The notes under the pieces: generated by a model
The model's database searches: none
Told to the model about the DNA's origin: nothing
What the model saw: only the letters and a program-made list of their open reading frames with translations
NCBI RefSeq assembly: GCF_001280065.1
Contig: NZ_LGEA01000080.1
Coordinates: 62,001 to 126,000 of the forward strand
Reading direction: 5' to 3'
DNA length: 64,000 bases
Source: Streptomyces sp. NRRL B-1140
Lineage (GTDB): Bacteria; Actinomycetota; Actinomycetes; Streptomycetales; Streptomycetaceae
Part shown: one piece after another, positions 27,264 through 34,096 of the stretch
How positions within the stretch are numbered: position 1 is the stretch's first letter
How the letters are laid out: every line of letters starts with the position of its first letter
Position numbers and translations under genes: made by a program

Positions 27264-27369
27264 GGACTGCCCCGCGGCTGAGCTTGACGAGCAGGAGGAT
27301 CAGCAGCGCGGCCGCGCCGAGGGTGGTCATGAGGCCGACGACCCACAGCCACGGGTAGCGCACGTGCAC
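27178..27369 (-). CDS. Possible small membrane protein
   Basis: A 63-residue frame (GTG start) with one strong membrane helix (YPWLWVVGLMTTLGAAALLILLLVKL) and a Pro/Thr/Ala-rich tail. It overlaps the 3' end of the kinase gene by 86 bases on the other strand. The membrane segment lies mostly in the non-overlapping part, which argues for a real gene, but the ribosome site is weak. Confidence 0.35.
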   Translation of the reverse strand: MHVRYPWLWVVGLMTTLGAAALLILLLVKLSRGAVPTGPSTSGPAAAPTPRSPTGTAGRPPPA

Positions 27370-27636
27370 CCGACAGGAACCGCCCTCGCTGAGCAGTCAC
27401 CGTCCCTCCGCTTGAACGTACGGCTGCGGGACGGCGGACGCCCTGGCCTGTGCTCACCGGAAGGCGGGCCCGGCAGCCTTCCTCCGCTTCGGCTTCGCCG
27501 CGGTTCCGCTCACGGCCCCTGGCCCGGGTGTTTCAGCTCCTTGGAGTCCGCAGGTTAATAGCGCCGCCGGCGGAACCAGCCTGACTGCGTTCAGCGTCAA
27601 TCGCTACGACCCGGCCCAGTCATCGAGGAGCCCGAC

Positions 27637-28551
27637 ATGGCGAGTATCCGCAGGTCTCTCTCTTTCACAGTTGCGGTGGGCCTGCCCTTCCTCGTCTTAA
27701 TAGGAGGGGCGATCGCGTACATGTGGGCCGGATCTACCGCCGGTCAGGTCGACGGTGTAAAGGTCGCCTACGTTTCTGGCTCTGCTAACGTGCGAACCTG
27801 CCCGAGACTTTCATGCAAGCCGAGCGCGACATACAAAGAAGGGCAACAGGTAGTCGTCACGAAGAAGGTGTCCGGACAATCAATCAGTAGCAACAGGCGC
27901 TGGATAGAAATTCAATATGGCGACGAGAGGCGCTACATCCATGAATCATTCATCATGCCGCAGAGTGTGTCGACGTTTAACAATTTCTGGTTTCTCTTCT
28001 CCGTTCTCGGCATGGTCCCTTTGGTTGGATTGACTGCCCTAACTCAAAACCCCGGAAATGTGGGCCGGTGGGCGGTACTCAATCCGCGGAATTTCGATAC
28101 ATTTCTCTTCGGTGGCGTACTTGTTGTTGGGCTGATTTGTGGCATTATTGGTTTCATCTACAGTCAACTAGCCCAAGATGACGCCCTTTCCTTCATCGGT
28201 TCCGCCTTCGCTAACGTGGGATCCGGGTTGGTCGGAGCGGCGGTCACGTTCGTCTTGTTCCAGAGCCTGTTGTCTGCTCGTGGAGCTGGGGCAAGTCAGG
28301 TTGACGATGTCAAGGCGGATGTGATTACCCTCAGGGGTGAGGTGTCGAATATTCGCGACGAGATTGCGACGGCAGCCACAGCTAGTACGGACAGTACATC
28401 GACTCTTCTAGCGAATATGCAAGCGAGTCTGTTGCATGAGAATGAACTGCTCAGATCCGCGCTTAATCAGGCGATAGATCGACAGTCGGACCTGCTCGCG
28501 TCACGACTGCCCGAGCCGCCCACAACCAGGGGATGCGGTCCCGGTGAGTGA
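27637..28551 (+). CDS. Membrane protein with extracytoplasmic SH3-like domain
   Basis: A 304-residue protein not assigned to a family. After an N-terminal membrane helix (about 10-30) comes a bacterial SH3-like segment (about 43-108: YVSGSANVRTCPRLSCKPSA, then GQQVVVTKKV and W-EI-YGDERRYIHESF). Two or three more helices follow (about 119-137, 164-185 and 198-215) and then a coiled-coil tail (220-290, VKADVITLRGEVSNIRDEIA). GAGGAG precedes ATG 27637. Codon use is clearly less GC-rich than in neighbouring genes (many A/T third positions), which suggests recent transfer. It faces the HEPN-like gene end to end. Confidence 0.7.
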   Translation: MASIRRSLSFTVAVGLPFLVLIGGAIAYMWAGSTAGQVDGVKVAYVSGSANVRTCPRLSCKPSATYKEGQQVVVTKKVSGQSISSNRRWIEIQYGDERRYIHESFIMPQSVSTFNNFWFLFSVLGMVPLVGLTALTQNPGNVGRWAVLNPRNFDTFLFGGVLVVGLICGIIGFIYSQLAQDDALSFIGSAFANVGSGLVGAAVTFVLFQSLLSARGAGASQVDDVKADVITLRGEVSNIRDEIATAATASTDSTSTLLANMQASLLHENELLRSALNQAIDRQSDLLASRLPEPPTTRGCGPGE

Positions 28552-28586
28552 TCCACAACCTATCGTTCCGGACGCCATCAGGCTAG

Positions 28587-29579
28587 TTAAGTTCCAGAGT
28601 CGACCGAGAGTCCAGAGATTGGCGACGCAGCTGGCAAGCGGTCATGCAGGTTCGCCAGCTTCTGAAGCAGGTAGCGAGCAACTGAGGGAACCCTTTCTCG
28701 CTTAGGCTTTGCAAGCTGTTCCGTCAGGCGATAAATGAGCGATTCAATTTCATTCACCCTCACGCCTTGACCATCTCCACTCAGGCCCTCCGTTTTCCGG
28801 ATAGCGACTAGCGCCAGCGCAAGACAGCGCGCCAAGCCGTCGGATTTGCCGCTCTCTTCGAATGAGGAGCACATAACTAGCGTGTTCCGAATCGCCAGGC
28901 GGAGAACCACACCAAACGCAACGTCATGATGGCTCCTGGCGATCCTCACAGAATACTCCGCTGACATGAAGACAAAGGCAGGCAATACGGGGAAGAGAGT
29001 ACGCGCTTCATCCCAGACAGGGAACATAGCATCCAGCGCTAGGCGACTTACCACGACCGGATCTGATTCAGAACCGCGAACACTCACAGCGACTTCTTCT
29101 AGATTCTCCAGAAAACGGTAAGTCCACATCGCCGCCTGAAGGCCAGGATAAAAGGAGTCCATCCCCCAGCGATCTAATACCACTTCAAGGCGACCGCGCT
29201 CATAGCGCCAATCATGGACCGAGAGCCCATTACTGCCGAAAGCGTTGAGAGCACTCCTCTCACGCAGCGCCCGAGCTCCCTGCGGCGGGTCGCTCTCATC
29301 AAGGAAGCTCGCAAGTTCCGGCATCTCGGCCCGAAGGGCCATCAATGCACAGTCGAACCCCACCATGAATGCGTACGCTCGCTCAATTCCATCAGCAAGA
29401 TCCTCCACCGCAGTCGTGTCCTCGCCGACACAAATTAGCTCGCGATCTTCATCCCATTCGAAGTCTTCGTGAGCGGCCCCGTTTCTGACAGCTGGCAGTA
29501 TCGCCTGTGCTGCATCCTGAAGGACCGGATGCCCATCAGCAACTAGCCTGCGCGTTTCACTTGCCACGGTGTCAACCAA
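28587..29579 (-). CDS. HEPN-like protein, probably 5'-truncated at an IS1380 end
   Basis: A 330-residue frame of low-GC character. Near its N-terminus is AVRNGAAHEDFEWD; RNGAAH (32-37) fits the RNxxxH motif of HEPN ribonuclease domains. In HEPN proteins this motif is in the last helix, so about 80-100 preceding residues are expected, yet here there are only 31. Codons 3-12 are made from a 31-base sequence identical to the end of the IS1380 remnant at 33.2 kb. The gene therefore looks cut by an IS and re-started from its end. The remaining 280 residues are mostly helical, with no match I know. Whether it is still expressed is unknown. Confidence 0.55.
   Translation of the reverse strand: MVDTVASETRRLVADGHPVLQDAAQAILPAVRNGAAHEDFEWDEDRELICVGEDTTAVEDLADGIERAYAFMVGFDCALMALRAEMPELASFLDESDPPQGARALRERSALNAFGSNGLSVHDWRYERGRLEVVLDRWGMDSFYPGLQAAMWTYRFLENLEEVAVSVRGSESDPVVVSRLALDAMFPVWDEARTLFPVLPAFVFMSAEYSVRIARSHHDVAFGVVLRLAIRNTLVMCSSFEESGKSDGLARCLALALVAIRKTEGLSGDGQGVRVNEIESLIYRLTEQLAKPKRERVPSVARYLLQKLANLHDRLPAASPISGLSVDSGT
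29543..29573. mobile_element. Solo IS1380-family terminal sequence
   Basis: These 31 bases are identical to 33240-33270, the left end of the IS1380 remnant (both run from CTAGCCTGCGCG to CACGGTGTC). No other IS sequence adjoins, so this is a stranded end left by deletion or recombination. Confidence 0.7.
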
Positions 29580-29585
29580 CTGAGA

Positions 29586-30002
29586 CTACGTCCTGGCGAT
29601 CTCCTGCCGGAGCTGATGGGTGAAGCGGCGCAGGAGATCCTCCGTTTCCCTGTGCTCGGCCCTGCGATCGTCCCTGCCCTCGCTGGGCCGGGAGCTCCAG
29701 ACCCGACCCACGAGAGCATCGGCAAGATCGACGGTGTCGTCGGCACACAGTAGATAGAGGGCTGACCGGGCTTCCTGCATCCGGCCCGCCAGTTCATTGG
29801 CCCCAGTGCCGTCGTCGCTCAGCCGTGTTTCCCGAAGGTAGTCGATGAGCTGGACCACGGCGGTGTTGAAGCCGACCCCGGCTTTCAGCTTCTGTTCGCG
29901 CAGCCACATGCGGTCCTGCCGGCGCGCAGTGAACCAAGACCCGAACACGGCCCCTATGAGGCCGAGACAAGCACCGATGGCCACGGACAGGATGTTCTCC
30001 AC
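29586..30002 (-). CDS. Small membrane-anchored coiled-coil protein
   Basis: A 138-residue protein from GTG 30002 (GGGGGAG five bases upstream). One N-terminal membrane helix (LSVAIGACLGLIGAVFGSWF) is followed by a basic stretch (TARRQDRMWLREQKLKAG) and a helical cytoplasmic part ending RETEDLLRRFTHQLRQEIA. This layout recurs in many actinobacterial hypothetical proteins next to mobile or defence genes. It ends 6 bases from the start of the HEPN-like gene on the same strand, so the two could be one transcript. Confidence 0.6.
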   Translation of the reverse strand: MENILSVAIGACLGLIGAVFGSWFTARRQDRMWLREQKLKAGVGFNTAVVQLIDYLRETRLSDDGTGANELAGRMQEARSALYLLCADDTVDLADALVGRVWSSRPSEGRDDRRAEHRETEDLLRRFTHQLRQEIART

Positions 30003-30121
30003 GTCAGCTCCCCCCGACACACAGCTGACGGCAGGCTACAGAAGCCATCAAGCACCCAACTCGATGGGTGTCTATTCGAATCTGAGCCGGGCGAACTCCA
30101 CCGGGAGACTTCGAAAACAGT

Positions 30122-30267
30122 CAGGCACTGACGACGGGCAGTTCACCCTCACGGCCCGGGTCCCTCCGGGCACCGAGGCGGAGATACGTCTTCCGGGAGC
30201 CGACACCGTGGCTGCGGGACCGGGCGCACACACCTACACGATCGACATGTGCCATGAGGACAGCTGA
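30122..30267 (+). pseudogene. C-terminal fragment resembling an alpha-L-rhamnosidase tail
   Basis: The frame ending at 30267 reads DGQFTLTARVPPGTEAEIRLP and then AGPGAHTYTID before the stop. The V-VPPGT-A-V-LP and G-G-HT-- pattern is that of the C-terminal beta-sandwich of bacterial alpha-L-rhamnosidases. The upstream sequence holds nothing matching the catalytic part, so only about 45 codons survive. The assignment is by eye. Confidence 0.42.
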
Positions 30268-30311
30268 CGTGCGGGTGTGTGAGGGTGTGCGCGCCGCTCG
30301 GGGTCCGGACG

Positions 30312-30755
30312 TCAGGGCGCCTCGACCAGGGGCGGTTCACCCCAGGAGGTGGCCAGCGCCTGCCGCAACGCACCGACGGCGTCGGTGCCGATGCGTTCGG
30401 CCAGTACGCCTTCGATCACTGCGAGCGCGGCCTGGGCCCGGTGGTGGACGCGGATGCCTTCGCCGGTCGGGCGGACCAGGCGGCTGCGGGCGGAGGCGGG
30501 GTCGGGGATCTGCTCCAGCAGCCCCATGCCGATCAGTCCGTGCACGGCCTGGTGGACGGTCTGCCGGGTGACGCCCATCCGCCGGGCGAGCTCGGAGATC
30601 GTGCTGCTCTGCTCGTCCAAGGCGGCGAAGACGGCCGCCTGGGCGACGGTCACCGCCTGCTCCCCCCCGGCCTCCATGCTGGCCAGCAACGCGTCGTCGA
30701 ACCACCGCTTGGCCGCGGTGAACAGCTGGGGCAGGTTCGGCGCGGGCGTGGTCAT
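30312..30755 (-). CDS. MarR-family transcriptional regulator
   Basis: A 147-residue winged-helix regulator. The DNA-binding region is STISELARRMGVTRQTVHQAVHGLIGMGLLE followed by the wing PDPASARSRLVRPTGEG (about 51-105), with dimerising helices at both ends. GAGGAG precedes ATG 30755. It is divergent from the quercetinase gene with a palindrome between, an arrangement like the flavonoid-responsive regulators of quercetinase genes. The inducer is therefore likely a phenolic compound, by inference. Confidence 0.85.
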   Translation of the reverse strand: MTTPAPNLPQLFTAAKRWFDDALLASMEAGGEQAVTVAQAAVFAALDEQSSTISELARRMGVTRQTVHQAVHGLIGMGLLEQIPDPASARSRLVRPTGEGIRVHHRAQAALAVIEGVLAERIGTDAVGALRQALATSWGEPPLVEAP

Positions 30756-30818
30756 GGCTCCTCAACAGGACGGGATGCCGAGCATAGTGCCCGCAGCCCC
30801 GGCCCGGCCCGGCCAGAA

Positions 30819-30835
30819 CCTCTGCGCCGCAGAGG
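30819..30835. promoter_or_regulatory. Palindromic operator candidate for the MarR regulator
   Basis: CCTCTGCG and CGCAGAGG are perfect arms around one central C. It sits 64 bases upstream of the MarR start and 65 upstream of the quercetinase start, central to both promoters. Confidence 0.55.
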
Positions 30836-30899
30836 GGTTTCCCCATCGTGAACGTCAGGTAGCCTTACATTTATTCGCGTCGTCGCACCGGAGGTTTCC

Positions 30900-31460
30900 A
30901 TGACCATCGAGTTCGCCACCCGCTACCGGTCCCGCTCGCGTATCCCCGCCGAGCCGGGCAAGCCCTACTTCATCGAGAAGGGCATGGGCGACCGCGCCCA
31001 CCTCTTCACCGACCTGGTCACCGTCTACGCCGGCGGCGAGCAGACCGAGAACACCTTCAACTTCTTCACCGTCGAAGGCCCCAAGGGCGACCTTGTCCCC
31101 GCCCACTCCCACGCCGACACCCACGAGATCTTCTACGTCACCGACGGCGCCGTCCGGATCTTCATCGAGGACCTCCGGGGCGAGCAGCAGGAAAATCTCC
31201 TCACCGCGGGCGACTTCGGATTCGTACCGAAGAACTGCCCGCACGCCTACCGCATCGAGCGCCACCACAGCCGGATGGTCGGCGTCGCCGCCGGCCCGGG
31301 CAAGACGTTCGAGCGGTTCTTCGAGAGCCTCGGCACACCCACCGAGGAACTGGGCCTGCCGAAGCAGCCGTACATACCCGAGCCGCACAAGTTCGGCTCC
31401 GTCCCGCGCGAGCACGACGTACGGTTCCTGCCCGACCACCAGTGGCGCACCGGGAACTGA
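30900..31460 (+). CDS. Quercetin 2,3-dioxygenase, monocupin (QueD type)
   Basis: A 186-residue cupin. The metal ligands H69, H71, E76 and H115 (in PAHSHADTHEIF and PKNCPHAYRI) fall at the numbers I recall for QueD of Streptomyces sp. FLA, a nickel/cobalt enzyme of the same size that opens the flavonol ring with O2 and releases CO. It is preceded by a good ribosome site (GGAGG) and followed by two XapX-like membrane genes and an esterase, probably one operon under the divergent MarR gene. Confidence 0.85.
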   Translation: MTIEFATRYRSRSRIPAEPGKPYFIEKGMGDRAHLFTDLVTVYAGGEQTENTFNFFTVEGPKGDLVPAHSHADTHEIFYVTDGAVRIFIEDLRGEQQENLLTAGDFGFVPKNCPHAYRIERHHSRMVGVAAGPGKTFERFFESLGTPTEELGLPKQPYIPEPHKFGSVPREHDVRFLPDHQWRTGN

Positions 31461-31465
31461 CCGCG

Positions 31466-31612
31466 ATGCCGTACGTCCACGCGCTGCTGGCCGGGGCCCT
31501 GGTCGGCGCCCTGTACGCGGCGCTGCGCGTCAAGGCCCCCGCTCCCCCACCCGTCGCGCTGGCCGGCCTGCTCGGCACCCTGGTCGGGCAAACCGTCCTG
31601 GGGAAATTGTGA
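31466..31612 (+). CDS. XapX/DUF1427-like small membrane protein 1
   Basis: A 48-residue protein (MPYVHALLAGALVGALYAALRV...) with two short hydrophobic helices and the XapX pattern L-AG--VG-LY--L-V-AP-PP-LAGLLG-L-G. It starts five bases after the quercetinase stop. The following gene begins within its stop (GTGA overlap). XapX-domain proteins are small and of unknown function; association with cupin or aromatic genes is common. Confidence 0.7.
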   Translation: MPYVHALLAGALVGALYAALRVKAPAPPPVALAGLLGTLVGQTVLGKL

Positions 31613-31908
31613 GCGGCGCGGCCCGCGCTCGCCTGGTCGCGTCCGGCCGACGCGTCCTGGTCTCCTTCGCCGCGGGGCTGGCCATGGGCGCCCTCTACTG
31701 GATCTGGGACCTGAGGGCACCCGCGCCGGCCCTATTGGGGCTCACCGGCCTGCTGGGCATCGGCCTCGGCGAGCGCGCGGCCACGGCGCTCGGCGCGCGG
31801 ATCGCCCTGCACCGCGCTCCTCCGCCGCCGCCCCGAGCCCCGCACCCGGCCGACGCCCCGGCGACGGCTCCCGGCTGCACCTGCGTGCCGTCGTCCACAC
31901 CTCGCTGA
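31609..31908 (+). CDS. XapX/DUF1427-like small membrane protein 2
   Basis: A 99-residue protein from GTG 31609. The same fold pattern as the preceding gene is present (LVSFAAGLAMGALYWIWDLRAPAPALLGLTGLLG), with a Pro/Ala-rich tail ending in a CTC motif. Two adjacent, coupled XapX-like genes suggest a hetero-oligomer in the membrane. Confidence 0.65.
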   Translation: MSGAARARLVASGRRVLVSFAAGLAMGALYWIWDLRAPAPALLGLTGLLGIGLGERAATALGARIALHRAPPPPPRAPHPADAPATAPGCTCVPSSTPR

Positions 31909-31948
31909 TCCGCACGACGCCCCGCCGTCTCGTCCGGAAAGAACCCTC

Positions 31949-32854
31949 ATGCCGCTGCCGCCCAAGCTCGCCGCCCTGCTCGCCCCGCCCGCCCCCGCCC
32001 ACCTGCCGCTGCCGCCCGCCGCGCATCCCGCCCCGGGCACACGGCTGTTGCGCGGCGCCGTCTACGCCGCCCCCGATGGCATCCGCCCACTCGAACTGGA
32101 CCTGTGGCTGCCCGAGTACCCGCACGATCCACTGCCGGTCATCGTCTACATCCACGGCGGCGGCTGGAGGACGGGCACCCGCACGGAGATGGGACCGCGC
32201 TTCCGCTCCTGGCAGCTCAGCCCCTTCGCCCGGCTCGCCCAGGCTGGATTCGCCGTCGCCAGCCTCGACTACCGGCTCACCGGCGAGGCCGTCTACCCCG
32301 CCCAGTTGGAGGACGTCACCGCCGCCGTGGCCTGGCTCGACGCCCGCGCCGAGGGCCTCGGCCTGGACACCGACCGGACCGTCACCTGGGGCGAATCCGC
32401 CGGGGCCCATCTGGCCGCCCTGCTGGCCCTCACCACCCCGGTGCGCGGCTGCGTCACTTGGTACGGCCCCACCGACCTGACGACCCTGCCCGCCCAGTCC
32501 CGGCCCGGCGCCTACGACGCCGACAGCCCCACGACGCGCGAGGCGCTGCTGATCGGAGCGCCCGTGGCCACGGCTCCCGACCGGGCCCGTGCGGCCAGCC
32601 CGGTCACCCATGTCACCGCCGACGCCCCACCGTTCCTCATCCTGCACGGCACCGACGACTGCCTCATCCCGCTCGCGCAGGGCCTGCAACTCACCGCCGC
32701 CCTGCGCGAGGCAGGCGCCCAGGTCGACTTCCGCCCCGTCCCCGGCGCCGACCACGCATGGGCCGGCCTGCTCGACCAGGACGTCGAACGGTGCTTCAGC
32801 GCGTCGCTGGACTTCACCCGCGCGGTCAGCGCGGGGTCGCCCACACCTGCCTGA
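31949..32854 (+). CDS. Alpha/beta hydrolase (HSL/esterase type)
   Basis: A 301-residue hydrolase. The oxyanion motif HGGGW (about 69-73), nucleophile GESAGAH (148-154), acid Asp in GTDDCLIPL (about 236) and catalytic His in GADHAW (about 268) form a complete triad. The HGGG motif places it with hormone-sensitive-lipase-like carboxylesterases. Following quercetinase and XapX genes on the same strand, it may hydrolyse the depside product of flavonol cleavage; this is inference. Confidence 0.83.
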   Translation: MPLPPKLAALLAPPAPAHLPLPPAAHPAPGTRLLRGAVYAAPDGIRPLELDLWLPEYPHDPLPVIVYIHGGGWRTGTRTEMGPRFRSWQLSPFARLAQAGFAVASLDYRLTGEAVYPAQLEDVTAAVAWLDARAEGLGLDTDRTVTWGESAGAHLAALLALTTPVRGCVTWYGPTDLTTLPAQSRPGAYDADSPTTREALLIGAPVATAPDRARAASPVTHVTADAPPFLILHGTDDCLIPLAQGLQLTAALREAGAQVDFRPVPGADHAWAGLLDQDVERCFSASLDFTRAVSAGSPTPA

Positions 32855-32889
32855 CATCTGTGGGCGGCCGAAAAACTCGGTAGATTCGG

Positions 32890-33203
32890 ACGCGGGCGTA
32901 CAACCACTGGCTGTCACCGAGTTGAACTGGTCTGCCCTGGGGAAGCCTGGGGCGGGCTACCCCGTGCCTTGGTCGGTCCAGACCTGGCTGCCGGGAACGG
33001 TCGCCTCGGATGCCGACCCGAGCGGGGCGGACGCCTTCGCCGAGGACCTCACGGCCTTCATCGCAGCGCTGCGCACCGCCGAGACGCGGAGGCGGCATTT
33101 CAGCGACGGAGGTCTTGGCGGCGATCTCCCTCACCACGACGACTGGATGGCGCAGTGCTTCGAGGAGAGCGAAGGGCCGCTCGACGTACCCCGGCTGCGC
33201 TAA
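32890..33203 (+). pseudogene. Fragment of an aminoglycoside-phosphotransferase-family protein
   Basis: The frame here reads YPVPWSVQTWLPGTVASDAD, then DLTAFIAALRTAETRRRHFSDGG, and ends DDWMAQCFEESEGPLDVPRLR before a TAA. The pattern P-PWSVQ-W-PG, D-A-DL--F---LR and ESEG-LDV-RL is the middle section of APH/choline-kinase-like phosphotransferases. The N-terminal lobe and the catalytic HGD---N part are both absent. It abuts the IS1380 remnant, which is the likely cause of loss. Confidence 0.6.
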
Positions 33204-33240
33204 GAGGGCATTTGATCTAGGCGTATTGCCCTGTATGCCC

Positions 33241-33996
33241 TAGCCTGCGCGTTTCACTTGCCACGGTGTCCGGATCTTGAGCGGGAACGCGAAAGTGCCT
33301 TCTGAGCTGGGACGATGCGGCTTGTCTAAGGTCTCCGTCATCACAGCAGGAAGGCATTTTCTGCGTGCACATCACCCCCTCACGCCCCAAGCTCGTCGTC
33401 TCGTCCGACGGGCGCGGAGTGGTCAACCACGCTGGGTCCCGCCTGCTGGCCGATCTCGCCGATGCCACGGCGAAGGCCCATTGCAGCATCTGGAAGTCCG
33501 CCACCGGGCGCACGCCCGCGTCGAGGACCGCATCCGGGGCGGCAAGACCACCGGCTTCGGCCGCTTCCCCTCCCGCCACTTCGCGATCAACCAAGCGTGG
33601 CTGGAGTTGTCCCTGACCGCCCTTGACCTGCTCGCCTGAATGCGCACTCTACTGCTGGACGGCGAACTGGCCAGTGCCGAGCCCAAGAAGCTCCGCTACC
33701 GGCTGCTGCACGCAGCCGCCCGCATCACCCGCGGTGGTCGCCGCCTGCACCTGCGGATCTCCGCGACCTGGTCCTGGCGAATCGAGCTGACCAACGCATT
33801 CACCCGCCTCACGGCCCTGCCACGGCCCGCCACCTGAAGCCCGGCACCGCCCCTGCCCATCCACGACCCGAGGAACCCTGGAGAACCCGACCCGCGCGTC
33901 GGGCCCCGGCCATGCCCACCCGGCCACGACCAACCGAAACCACCGGTTCACCGCGATCCGGCCAGCTCAACCACGCGAAGTGAAACGGGGAGGCTA
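33241..33996 (+). mobile_element. IS1380-family element, internally deleted (756 bases)
   Basis: The ends are imperfect inverted repeats: TAGCCTGCGCGTTTCACTT at 33241 and, inverted, TAGCCTCCCCGTTTCACTT ending at 33996. The tetranucleotide GCCC flanks both ends (33237-33240 and 33997-34000), fitting the 4-base target duplication of this family. Because CTAG is palindromic, the exact ends could shift by one base. Full elements are about 1.5-1.7 kb, so roughly half is missing. It is not autonomous. Confidence 0.8.
33365..33837 (+). pseudogene. IS1380 transposase remnant (N- and C-terminal pieces)
   Basis: GTG 33365 opens VHITPSRPKLVVSSDGRGVV and continues NHAGSRLLADLADAT, the IS1380 transposase N-terminus. 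At about 33475 the match jumps, with a frame change, to the C-terminus: EVRHRAHARVEDRIRGGKTT, then FPSRHFAINQAWLELSLTA. After DLLA an in-frame TGA at 33637 replaces what is probably a Trp codon, and the match resumes MRTLLLDGELASAEPKKLRY to LPRPAT. The catalytic centre (about 300 codons) is gone. Confidence 0.82.
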
Positions 33997-34096
33997 GCCC
34001 TCCACCCTGTTCAGGCGCTCACTACTGTGTCTGCGATAGCGAACACCATCAGACGCGACTGACGCACCAGCGGTGCGAACGCCGGGAAGGCCCACC

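Noticed and set aside
29543..33270. Flanking 31-base direct repeats looked like attachment sites of an integrative element.
   Set aside because: The right copy is plainly the terminal repeat of an IS1380 remnant, with a matching inverted end at 33996; no integrase or tRNA gene is near.
33217..33594. A 125-codon minus-strand frame over the IS left end.
   Set aside because: It is made from the IS end and the antisense of the transposase remnant.
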